Assembly (NCBI GenBank): GCA_045643285.1
Contig: JAZUKN010000033.1
Coordinates: forward strand, 1 to 8,648
DNA length: 8,648 bases
DNA from: UMGS1696 sp045643285
GTDB lineage: Bacteria > Bacillota > Clostridia > Oscillospirales > CAG-272
Reading direction: 5' to 3'
This document shows, piece after piece, positions 1 to 6,167 of this stretch. The notes beneath the pieces are model-generated. The model was given only the letters and a program-made list of their open reading frames with translations. It did no database searches and was not told where the DNA came from. A program made the translations under genes and the position numbers. Numbering within the stretch: the first letter of the stretch is position 1; each line of letters starts with the position of its first letter.

Positions 1-2
1 TC

Positions 3-539
3 GGCTGTACCGTCAAGCACTGTCCCTGCATTGACGAGCGAATCACGGTCGGTGCCGCATCCATGCGTGAGATTTTGAAAGAACTTATGCTGACGGTCAA
101 AGAACCGCATTTTCAAAGCAGACTGCAACCATATATATACGAAAAGGAGTTTCATCCGATGGAATTTAAGAATCCGAAACACCGTGCCGTCTTTTATGAG
201 GCGGTCAGAAAGTCAGACCGTGGCGATAACGCTCTGATGTCCGCTATCTATCTCTTGACGGCAGACCATAAGCTGTGGAATACGGCAAAAAGATATGTGT
301 CCCGAAACGATATCCGCTTTGACGGCTTGAAACCGAAAACCTTTACAGAAGAATCATATACCCTTTTCTGCTGTGCAAAGGATCTGTTCCTCGGCACAAA
401 GCACATTACGGTCAGCGACCTTGCGGATAAGGAACTCATCGCACCGAAGACCTTTCTGCTCGTCTGCAACGCCATGAGCATCCGCCGTTACGGTGTCGGT
501 GCCATCAGATATGACGAAAAGGACGGTGAAAGCAAATGA
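3..539 (+). CDS. DUF6075-like protein, 5'-partial, with upstream Cys-containing extension
   Basis: The frame is open from the left edge to TGA at 537-539 (178 codons visible), so the gene may begin outside the window. The C-terminal 126 residues, from the ATG at 159, begin MEFKNPKHRAVFYEAV and resemble the DUF6075 family: a short protein opening with an F-x-N-x-x-H-x-x-F-Y pattern, often on Firmicutes mobile elements, function unknown. The 52 codons before this ATG look like real coding by codon use and contain a Cys cluster (CTVKHCPC) followed by LKELMLTVKEPHFQSRL. The other two frames close at 34 and 78. An AAGGAG at 144-149 stands 9 bases before ATG 159, so a separate 126-residue product may be made from there; ATG 63 is a third possible start, without a clear ribosome binding site. 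The stop overlaps the next start (ATGA). It lacks the Met-rich tail of its neighbours, ending DEKDGESK. The family call rests on pattern memory. Confidence 0.62.
   Translation, partial: GCTVKHCPCIDERITVGAASMREILKELMLTVKEPHFQSRLQPYIYEKEFHPMEFKNPKHRAVFYEAVRKSDRGDNALMSAIYLLTADHKLWNTAKRYVSRNDIRFDGLKPKTFTEESYTLFCCAKDLFLGTKHITVSDLADKELIAPKTFLLVCNAMSIRRYGVGAIRYDEKDGESK
144..149 (+). promoter_or_regulatory. Ribosome binding site for an internal start at 159
   Basis: AAGGAG lies 9 bases upstream of ATG 159, which matches the expected beginning of a DUF6075-like protein. It also reads in frame as Lys-Glu codons, so chance is possible. It is listed because it decides between a fused longer protein and a standalone short one. 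Confidence 0.45.
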
Positions 540-1690
540 CCACCATCAAAGCCGTACTCAAGCGGGGCGATAAAACCGTATCGGTAGATTTCCCCTGCCG
601 AGAAAATGATCTTCTTGAAAAACTGCAGCAGATCGATGCGGAAAGCAGTCTGCTGCCGACCATAGTAATCGACAAGATTACAATGCCGAACTGCTTCGGA
701 TATTTTGAGGGAAAGAGATTAAACCTTGACGAACTGAACTATCTTGCCAAACGGATGGACAGCTTTGATGAAAAGGAAATGAGCCGTTTTTATGAGGCGG
801 TCATGCACCGTGAAGACAAATCGCTCAAAGACCTCATCAACCTCACATTCAACCTGCACAAGTATGTACTGATACGGGATATAAGCTCCCCGGCACAGGT
901 TGGACGGGATTACCTTTTACAGACCGAAGGTGCATTGCCGAATGGTGACCGAAACGATCCTAAATACGCCGAGGTCGGCAAGGATATCATCGAAAAGGGA
1001 TACAGCGTTTTCACAGAACACGGTCTGTTCATTTACAATCCGTTTGCCAAACTTGACGAGGTATATGACGGCACGGTGTTTCCGCAATATATGTGGGGCG
1101 GATCATTGATTGAAGCCGAGATTGACTATAAGGGAAAAGCCGAATTTGTCTATCTTCCCGATGACGAGCAGGCAATCAGGAAAGCAGTGGAACGGCTCGG
1201 TGCCGAAAGCATAGACGAATGTGCCATCGGGATTGAATCGGCGGATATATACGATGACAAAATGCTTGAAATCATCGAAAAAGCCATCAACACGGACGGT
1301 ATATATGCCGCCAACGACCTGTTCCGAAAGCTCAGTGAAGCAAGCCCCGAATACGATAAGCTCGCCGCAATGGTGGAATTCACCGATGCCGTTCATTGCC
1401 ATGACATCGGCGTACTGCTTGATCATGTCAATGACTTCGGGTTCATTGAAGGTGCGGAAACAAATGAAGCTGTCGGGCGTTTCTTCGTTGAGAATTACGA
1501 TGAATACCAAGTGAGCATGGCGCTCGAAGACTATATCAACTACGATGGATTCGGCGAACAGATGGCAGAAGAACATGAGGGCGAATTCATATCAAGCGGA
1601 TTCGTCTACTATAACGGAAGCCGATGCCTTGACGATATTCTCGCACAATTCGGCGAACCGGACAGTACAATCACGATGGGAGGAATGTGA
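536..1690 (+). CDS. ArdA-like antirestriction protein with two tandem ArdA-type modules
   Basis: 384 residues, about twice the usual ArdA length. ArdA proteins are acidic DNA mimics that bind type I restriction-modification complexes in the cytoplasm and block cutting of incoming element DNA. A first module (about residues 60-130) has LNLDELNYLAKRM, then SLKDLINLTFNL near residue 96. A second (about 225-355) has SIDECAIGIES, then VGRFFVENYDEY and ALEDYINYDGFGEQMAEEHEG, then a short beta-like GFVYYN. The last block is the typical ArdA C-terminal pattern of Clostridia elements (LEDYIDYEAYGRD-like). The N-terminus (IKAVLKRGDKTVSVDFP) resembles that of the next gene. The start overlaps the previous stop, which suggests translational coupling. 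It ends TITMGGM, one of the Met-rich tails shared across this operon. The ArdA relation is well supported by pattern; activity against a specific restriction enzyme cannot be read from sequence. Confidence 0.8.
   Translation: MTTIKAVLKRGDKTVSVDFPCRENDLLEKLQQIDAESSLLPTIVIDKITMPNCFGYFEGKRLNLDELNYLAKRMDSFDEKEMSRFYEAVMHREDKSLKDLINLTFNLHKYVLIRDISSPAQVGRDYLLQTEGALPNGDRNDPKYAEVGKDIIEKGYSVFTEHGLFIYNPFAKLDEVYDGTVFPQYMWGGSLIEAEIDYKGKAEFVYLPDDEQAIRKAVERLGAESIDECAIGIESADIYDDKMLEIIEKAINTDGIYAANDLFRKLSEASPEYDKLAAMVEFTDAVHCHDIGVLLDHVNDFGFIEGAETNEAVGRFFVENYDEYQVSMALEDYINYDGFGEQMAEEHEGEFISSGFVYYNGSRCLDDILAQFGEPDSTITMGGM
1679..1683 (+). promoter_or_regulatory. Ribosome binding site inside the last Gly-Gly codons of the upstream gene
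   Basis: GGAGG lies 8 bases before ATG 1692. It is made by the GGA GGA codons of the M-G-G-M tail, immediately before ATG and TGA, so the tail of one gene and the initiation signal of the next share bases. Confidence 0.8.
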
Positions 1691-1691
1691 A

Positions 1692-2540
1692 ATGATAACC
1701 GCAGTCATAAGAAACAAAGAAGACACACTGGTCATTGACCTGCCGCATGACATCTATGACCTATACGAGAAAATGCACTCGGTCGGAATATGGTCGCCGC
1801 CGCAGAAAATCAAGCTGACGGATAATGAAGATGAAGATATCGGTGTCAAGCTCTTTTCCGACAACGATTTCGGAAATCATCTGCTTGGGATACTCGGTGA
1901 AGACAATACCCTTGCCGATGCCAATATGCTCACCACGCTGATTCAGGATGCAAGTCCCGAAATCAAGGAAGAACTCGAACAGAATGTGCTGTACGACCAA
2001 TATACCTCTATGAGCGATGTGGTACGGGATATCAAGAAAATGATCGATGAAGCCGGTCCCGTGAAGGTAACCTTCTACTGTCCGCTTGAAGGCCATGTTA
2101 TTGACGAGGACGGTCTGGAATCCGGCATGAACAACCGCTATCTGCAGTCGTATCAATGGGCAATTGAGGAACTCATCGAAAGCCGAAGCGAAGACGATAC
2201 CAAAAATATGGCAGAATACTTCGATCAAGACGAATTCGGCAAACGAAAGCTCGTCTCTGCCGTTTGGGGTGTCGAAAACTACCGAGGAAAGCTGTACGGT
2301 AAAATCGAATGCTCACTGACCGAAGAACTCACCGATGACGAAACCGAAAAACTCAAGGACTGGATCAGTGGACAGAATTCGGACGGCTGGGGCGAGGGCT
2401 TCGAGCAACAGCCCATAGAAACCGAGGACGGCGAACTGTTCGTCTCCTTTTGGAACAGCGGCGATGATTACGCCATTATGACCAAAGACGAATTAGACGA
2501 ATATATCGAAAGTCAGAATGTCGGGATGGGAGGAATGTAA
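1692..2540 (+). CDS. ArdA-like N-terminal domain fused to an SDGWGEGFEQ-signature domain
   Basis: 282 residues. The start at 1692 follows a GGAGG and lies one base after the previous stop; a longer reading from 1545 would overlap the preceding gene and has no support. Residues 1-115 (MITAVIRNKEDTLVIDLP, later DANMLTTLIQDASPEIKEEL and MSDVVRDI) align by eye with the N-terminus and first module of the preceding ArdA-like protein, so the two are probably paralogues. The second half (about 130-275) is a different domain ending SLTEELTDDETEKLKDWI, then SGQNSDGWGEGFEQ around residues 227-239, then ELFVSFWNSGDDYAI. I recall this Trp/Gly-rich signature as a recurrent domain of Firmicutes mobile elements but cannot name its family or function. 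The protein is acidic, consistent with DNA mimicry. It ends QNVGMGGM, the shared Met-rich tail. Confidence 0.72.
   Translation: MITAVIRNKEDTLVIDLPHDIYDLYEKMHSVGIWSPPQKIKLTDNEDEDIGVKLFSDNDFGNHLLGILGEDNTLADANMLTTLIQDASPEIKEELEQNVLYDQYTSMSDVVRDIKKMIDEAGPVKVTFYCPLEGHVIDEDGLESGMNNRYLQSYQWAIEELIESRSEDDTKNMAEYFDQDEFGKRKLVSAVWGVENYRGKLYGKIECSLTEELTDDETEKLKDWISGQNSDGWGEGFEQQPIETEDGELFVSFWNSGDDYAIMTKDELDEYIESQNVGMGGM
2529..2533 (+). promoter_or_regulatory. Ribosome binding site inside the last Gly-Gly codons of the upstream gene
   Basis: GGAGG, again formed by the GGA GGA codons of a G-M-G-G-M tail, sits 8 bases before ATG 2542. The arrangement is the same as at 1679-1683. Confidence 0.8.
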
Positions 2541-2541
2541 T

Positions 2542-2883
2542 ATGGCTTTGCTCTTTTCTGCTGTGACCGTAACCGCAGGCAATAAACAGGCGGAATTCCT
2601 TGTCGGCGGCATACCGAGAGAAAGCGAAGACCTCGAAGGTTGGACTGCCTATGATGAACTCATGGAAGACATAGACACCGAAACCGAGGTGGATGTTCAT
2701 GCCGAGGTGTATACCTACGGCGGCGAAGAAACATTCAAAGCATCGCCGGAGGAAATCGCCTATCTTAAAATGCGAGCCGATGCGGATGAGAATTTCCTGT
2801 CGGATCACTGCGACAACATTGAGGATGCGGACTTCTCGTTCACCTTCTCTCCCGAAGAATCCTGCGGAATGGAGATGAAATAA
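2542..2883 (+). CDS. Small acidic protein of unknown function
   Basis: 113 residues, starting one base after the previous stop and preceded by GGAGG. I do not assign it to a family. It is rich in Asp and Glu with few basic residues, has no membrane segment or signal peptide, and looks like a compact alpha/beta protein: beta-like LLFSAVTVTAG and AEFLVGGI, acidic helix-like YDELMEDIDTETEV, beta-like VHAEVYTYGG, then a helical SPEEIAYLKMRADADENFL and a final acidic strand-like segment. The C-terminus is CGMEMK, a variant of the operon's Met-rich tail with a terminal Lys. The GAG codon of that tail contributes to the GGAG that serves the next gene. Its small size, acidity and place among ArdA-like genes suggest, as inference only, another DNA-mimic or antirestriction accessory. 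Confidence 0.72.
   Translation: MALLFSAVTVTAGNKQAEFLVGGIPRESEDLEGWTAYDELMEDIDTETEVDVHAEVYTYGGEETFKASPEEIAYLKMRADADENFLSDHCDNIEDADFSFTFSPEESCGMEMK
2871..2874 (+). promoter_or_regulatory. Ribosome binding site within the Met-Glu-Met tail codons
   Basis: GGAG spans the end of an ATG and the following GAG codon of the upstream gene, 9 bases before ATG 2884, which directly follows the TAA. It is another case of a terminal Met-rich coding stretch doubling as an initiation signal. Confidence 0.65.
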
Positions 2884-3549
2884 ATGGATAAACAGAAAGA
2901 AAAAAGAAAAACCATCCCCATCAAAAGCGTTGCCGAGCTGAAACGGCAATTGCAGGTCGGCTCGGAATTTATGGCAACCTATCACACCAAGCATCCCGAA
3001 ACGGTCGGTCTTGTCCGTGTTGTGTCGGAAGTGCATACCAATTGCATCTATTCAAAAATAAAGGATCAGCCCGATCATAAGTGGTCAACGACCAACTACG
3101 GAAAGGGCTTCCGTACAGACTTTGAAAAGGCAGACCGTTATCACTTCGGCGAAACCGGTGTCGATGTACTGCATCCCAAAACCGGTGAAGTCATGTATTC
3201 CTTTGAGGTTTACGGGATTCCTACAATGGACGAAGCCGTAAAAGCCGGTTGGGATGAATGGCGCAAAAACGAGAAAATGGCTCCCAAGTACCGTGAGGAA
3301 TATCCGCCCGGAACACGCATTATGCTTCTGCACATGGATGATCCCTATGCTCCCGTGCCGCCGAATACAAGAGGAACGGTTGACCATATTGACAGCCAAT
3401 CACAGTTCATGATGCATTGGGACAACGGCAGAACATTGGCACTTGTTCCCGGCAAGGACTCCTTCCGAAAGCTGACCGAGGAAGAACTTGCAGAAGAACA
3501 AAACGAAGACATTACCGAGAGCGAGGATGCTCCCGAAATGTCCATGTAA
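2884..3549 (+). CDS. DUF4314-domain protein
   Basis: 221 residues. Residues about 139-196 match DUF4314: YPPGTRIMLLHMDDPYAPVP, then RGTVDHID, MMHWDNGRTLALVPG and KDSF. The family's expected order (PPGtRv, DDP, G-T-V-D, W-D-N-G, PG-D-F) is all visible. DUF4314 is a small beta-rich domain frequent on Clostridia conjugative elements; its function is unknown. The N-terminal part begins very basic (MDKQKEKRKT), continues with SVAELKRQLQVGSEFMATYH and a segment with TNYGKGFRTDFEKADRYHF, and is not assigned. A third stretch (EVYGIPTMDEAVKAGWDEWRK) is helical. The C-terminus is acidic and ends APEMSM, the shared Met-rich tail; here no ribosome binding site is embedded, as the next one lies after the stop. 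The start immediately follows the preceding TAA. Confidence 0.85.
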   Translation: MDKQKEKRKTIPIKSVAELKRQLQVGSEFMATYHTKHPETVGLVRVVSEVHTNCIYSKIKDQPDHKWSTTNYGKGFRTDFEKADRYHFGETGVDVLHPKTGEVMYSFEVYGIPTMDEAVKAGWDEWRKNEKMAPKYREEYPPGTRIMLLHMDDPYAPVPPNTRGTVDHIDSQSQFMMHWDNGRTLALVPGKDSFRKLTEEELAEEQNEDITESEDAPEMSM

Positions 3550-3553
3550 AACG

Positions 3554-3560
3554 AAAGGAG
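3554..3560 (+). promoter_or_regulatory. Ribosome binding site deciding the start at 3569
   Basis: AAAGGAG lies 8 bases before ATG 3569. It rules out the earlier in-frame ATG at 3488, which would lie inside the preceding gene and add an uncharacteristic basic, Cys-containing leader. Confidence 0.85.
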
Positions 3561-3568
3561 TGGCAGCT

Positions 3569-4000
3569 ATGCCCGATGAAAAGAAGGGTGTCACCGTGAA
3601 AATCGATGCCGAACTGCATTCGCAGATTCACGACTACATCGAAGAACACGGAATGACAATGGCGGAATTCATTACCCTTGCCGCCGACAACGAATTACAT
3701 CCGAAAATGAAAGAAGGGACGACAATGGCAAACACACGAACCATCGCATTGCAGGTGTCTGAAGAACTGTTTCAGAAAATCAAGGATTACCTGCAAAGAA
3801 ACCACATGACACAAAAGGAATTCCTCACCGGTCTTATTGAAGACGAGATCGAAAGAGATCTCGCCGAGCGTGAGAACGCTGACGGCGTTTGTGAGGGCGA
3901 TTCCGATGAGGACGAGGATGACACCGAAGCGGAAGAAAACGCCGCAGAAGACGAAATTGACGGCGAAGACGAGGATGCCGGAATGTCTATGACGATGTGA
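3569..4000 (+). CDS. Tandem ribbon-helix-helix-like protein with long acidic tail
   Basis: 143 residues. Two consecutive units look like ribbon-helix-helix (Arc/MetJ-type) folds. Residues 8-43 read VTVKIDAELHSQIHDYIEE then GMTMAEFITLAADNEL. Residues 57-98 read RTIALQVSEELFQKIKDYL then HMTQKEFLTGLIEDEI. Aligned, they share a beta strand, an E-L-x-x-x-I-x-D-Y helix, an M-T turn and an E-F helix, so they are probably an internal duplication. Such folds usually dimerise to bind DNA as repressors or relaxosome accessory proteins; two units in one chain could form a single-chain pseudodimer. Residues about 99-138 are roughly half Asp/Glu, and the protein ends AGMSMTM. An internal ATG at 3725 (Met53), after an AAGG at 3714-3717, could give the second unit alone, the form I recall as a standalone small protein on related elements. 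It could regulate this operon; no operator is recognised. Confidence 0.75.
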   Translation: MPDEKKGVTVKIDAELHSQIHDYIEEHGMTMAEFITLAADNELHPKMKEGTTMANTRTIALQVSEELFQKIKDYLQRNHMTQKEFLTGLIEDEIERDLAERENADGVCEGDSDEDEDDTEAEENAAEDEIDGEDEDAGMSMTM

Positions 4001-4049
4001 GGTGATACAGACAATAAATAACGATATGTAAGGAAAAGGTCGGATCGCT
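4001..4049 (+). other. Short intergenic leader before the methyltransferase gene
   Basis: This is the only gap of note in the window (49 bases), AT-richer than the genes around it. It holds a GAGGTGAT-like sequence straddling the upstream stop, an isolated ATG immediately followed by TAA (4026-4031), and AGGAAAAGG (4031-4039) serving ATG 4050. No convincing -35/-10 pair, hairpin or terminator is visible. GTG 4002 to TAA 4031 is an open frame of nine codons ending in Met, too short and too poorly supported to call. Confidence 0.5.
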
Positions 4050-5159
4050 ATGGCAATCCGATTTTTTGATATGTTTTCGGGTATCGGCGGATTTCGTTCG
4101 GGACTGGAAGCAGTCGGCGGATTTGAATGTGTCGGCCACTGCGAAATAGATAAATTTGCAAATCAGGCGTACTGCGCCATGTACAATACGGAAGGAGAAT
4201 ACTACTGTGAAGATGCAACAAAAATCAACCCCGATGAAATGCCCGACTTTGACCTCATCTGTGCGGGATTTCCTTGTCAGAGCTTCAGCGTTGCGGGAAA
4301 GCGGCTCGGATTCAACGATACAAGAGGAACTCTCTTCTTTGAGGTTGCCCGACTCATTGCAGCCAAACGGCCTGCATTTTTTCTGTTGGAAAATGTCCGA
4401 GGGCTGTTATCGCATGACGGCGGCAAGACACTTGAAACCATCTACTCCACGCTTGTTGACTTGGGGTATCATTTTGAATGGAGTTTGCATAACAGCAAAT
4501 ATTTCGGAGTCCCACAAGAAAGGCGCCGGCTGTACATTGTCGGATATCTTGAACCGAGATGTGCCGGACAAATATTTCCTCTCGCCTGCGGCGATGCAGA
4601 AAATCTGCGGCAGATCGTCGGCGGCTCACAAGGACAAAGAGTCTACGACACAAACGGAGTAGCCTGCACCCAATGTGCCGGATCAGGCGGTTGGGGCGGA
4701 AAAACGGGACTGTATTTTATCGATATGAATCCCGAACCGCAGATGACCGAAACCGCACGGTGCATTACAGCAAGACAGGATTCGGGCATCAGCAAACACC
4801 GTGGCGAACATTCCGCCGTATTCGTAGAGGAAGATGCTCCGAGAGCAGTAATCTCCCCGGACCGTGAAACCGTCCGTCAGCAAGGCAGACGGATCAAGGA
4901 ACCGAATGAGGCGATGTTCACCATCACAGCCCAAGACCGGCACGGCGTTCTCCATCACGGGCGAATCCGAAAGCTGATGCCGATAGAGTGCTGGCGACTG
5001 CAAGGATATACCGATGAGCAATTCAAAAAAGCCGAGGCGACAGGACTCAAGGACGGTCACCTCTATAAGATGGCGGGAAACAGCGTATCTGTTCCCGTCA
5101 TTTGTGCTATCGGGCAGCGCATCAGATATGTTAACGAACTATATGAAATCGTGAGGTAA
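4050..5159 (+). CDS. DNA (cytosine-5-)-methyltransferase, orphan
   Basis: 369 residues, full length for the family. It transfers a methyl group from S-adenosylmethionine to C5 of cytosine in duplex DNA. The motifs appear in order: I (DMFSGIGGFRSGLE, residues 7-20, cofactor binding), IV (GFPCQSFSVAGKR, catalytic Cys76), VI (ENVRGL, Glu114), VIII (QERRRLYIVGY, from residue 156), IX (RKLMPIECWRLQGY, from residue 307) and X (KMAGNSVSVPV, from residue 340). All catalytic residues are intact. The target-recognition region (about 175-300) contains three degenerate copies of a T-x-x-A segment (near residues 203, 236 and 288), so the recognised site cannot be read. No restriction endonuclease gene is adjacent, so it is probably an orphan protecting the element from host restriction. 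Unlike most neighbours it has no Met-rich tail, ending NELYEIVR. The start is set by AGGAAAAGG upstream. Confidence 0.95.
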   Translation: MAIRFFDMFSGIGGFRSGLEAVGGFECVGHCEIDKFANQAYCAMYNTEGEYYCEDATKINPDEMPDFDLICAGFPCQSFSVAGKRLGFNDTRGTLFFEVARLIAAKRPAFFLLENVRGLLSHDGGKTLETIYSTLVDLGYHFEWSLHNSKYFGVPQERRRLYIVGYLEPRCAGQIFPLACGDAENLRQIVGGSQGQRVYDTNGVACTQCAGSGGWGGKTGLYFIDMNPEPQMTETARCITARQDSGISKHRGEHSAVFVEEDAPRAVISPDRETVRQQGRRIKEPNEAMFTITAQDRHGVLHHGRIRKLMPIECWRLQGYTDEQFKKAEATGLKDGHLYKMAGNSVSVPVICAIGQRIRYVNELYEIVR

Positions 5160-5164
5160 ACGAT

Positions 5165-6154
5165 ATGACAAGTGAAGAATTCAAAAAATGGCTTGACGAT
5201 CCGCAATATAAACCGCTGTCATTCAATGACGGAAGTGCATTCCGAGTCTATATGCGAATCCCCAAAAACGAACACTTTGACTATCTCTACGGAATGTCCA
5301 CTTATCACGGGGACAGCATCAAGAGAAATATTCAGTTTAATTACCGTGGTATTTACAGTAAGATAGACGGTCACATTTATGACAGTGACGGTGAATTTAC
5401 CGCATTCGCATATAAGCTTATTAACAGCAAAAAGCCGTCTTCGATGGCGGATGATGTAACGGCGGCGGTCAGGGCGATCATCGAAGAAAGGTTGGAGGAC
5501 GATTGCTCCAATCTGGATATCCGAAAGCTGACCGACAGCGACAGCATCAAAGCCGTGGAACGATACCATGAATACTGTCTCGAAAAGGAAGCAAGAGCAT
5601 TCTTTATATCGGGACGGGATGTCTCCTCGCTTCACTTTGAATGCCAATATGAGTTTGGCGGGTGGAACGAAGACAATCTGCTTGCCTACCTTGCCGACAC
5701 GGACGGCTTCATCCGTGCGGAAGCAAAACGGTATTGGGATGAAAATCAGGAATATATGCTGGTGCAGTTTACCGAAGATGACCTGCTCAAAGGCGAACTG
5801 AACCGGATGGAAGCCATGACCGACAGCACTCTCCACCGTATCCGAAGAATAGCGGAGGCCGTCAGAGATTCCTTTGCCAAGAGCGTGCTTGTCACGATCT
5901 GTAAAGAAGGACAGGAAATGACCTTCCGAACCGATGTCAGCGAGCTTACGGGCGATCCCGGCTCCCACTATTCCACATGGCATATGGCGGCACCCGACCG
6001 TGAACGGTTCAAGCAGATGTTCGGGAAAGGCGCCGACTATACGCCGGACGAAATCACCGATATCGAATACCGCGGAAAAAGCATTTATTCGGCAGAACCG
6101 CCGACTATGGAAGACGGCGAAGACGAATCTGACGGTATGTCAATGACAATGTGA
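5165..6154 (+). CDS. Unrecognised soluble protein with acidic C-terminus and Met-rich tail
   Basis: 329 residues, five bases after the methyltransferase stop, with a GAGG at 5153-5156 (within that gene's last codons) as its probable ribosome binding site. I do not recognise the family. No signal peptide or membrane helix is visible. Residues 1-95 are mixed, starting MTSEEFKKWLDDP, with a Tyr-rich strand region (YRGIYSKIDGHIYDSDGEF). The middle (95-245) is mainly helical and charged, with AAVRAIIEERLEDD, then VERYHEYCLEKEARAFF and HRIRRIAEAVRDSFAKSV. The last part (about 245-312) seems a separate alpha/beta domain: VLVTICKEGQEMTFRTD, then SHYSTWHMAAPDRERFKQMF and ITDIEYRGKSIY. It ends EDGEDESDGMSMTM, nearly the same as the tail of the ribbon-helix-helix protein (EDEDAGMSMTM) although the bodies are unrelated. 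Its position suggests an accessory of the antirestriction region, as inference only. Confidence 0.75.
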   Translation: MTSEEFKKWLDDPQYKPLSFNDGSAFRVYMRIPKNEHFDYLYGMSTYHGDSIKRNIQFNYRGIYSKIDGHIYDSDGEFTAFAYKLINSKKPSSMADDVTAAVRAIIEERLEDDCSNLDIRKLTDSDSIKAVERYHEYCLEKEARAFFISGRDVSSLHFECQYEFGGWNEDNLLAYLADTDGFIRAEAKRYWDENQEYMLVQFTEDDLLKGELNRMEAMTDSTLHRIRRIAEAVRDSFAKSVLVTICKEGQEMTFRTDVSELTGDPGSHYSTWHMAAPDRERFKQMFGKGADYTPDEITDIEYRGKSIYSAEPPTMEDGEDESDGMSMTM

Positions 6155-6159
6155 AAGGA
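6155..6159 (+). promoter_or_regulatory. Ribosome binding site deciding the start at 6168
   Basis: AAGGA lies directly after the upstream TGA. ATG codons occur in frame at 6159, 6165 and 6168. The spacing is impossible for 6159, five bases for 6165 and eight for 6168. Other genes here use 7-9 bases, so 6168 is preferred and 6165 is the alternative. Confidence 0.65.
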
Positions 6160-6167
6160 TGAAAATG

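Noticed and set aside
1545..1691. Longer upstream start for the 1692-2540 gene
   Set aside because: The extension overlaps the end of the ArdA-like gene in another frame, while ATG 1692 has a GGAGG at good spacing and an N-terminus homologous to its neighbour's.
2476..3036. Antisense open frame of 186 codons spanning three sense genes
   Set aside because: It crosses two tightly coupled gene junctions on the sense strand and has no recognisable protein features.
3845..3862. Inverted repeat GAGATC/GATCTC with a 6-base loop, possible hairpin
   Set aside because: It lies inside codons for EIERDL of the ribbon-helix-helix protein, is short, and has no following T-run; it is likely chance.
4156..4662. 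Alternative + strand frame inside the methyltransferase
   Set aside because: The overlapping frame encodes intact methyltransferase motifs IV, VI and VIII; the alternative product has no domain.
5219..5983. Long antisense open frame (254 codons)
   Set aside because: It lies wholly opposite the 5165-6154 gene, has no ribosome binding site or recognisable domain, and follows from codon bias of the sense gene.
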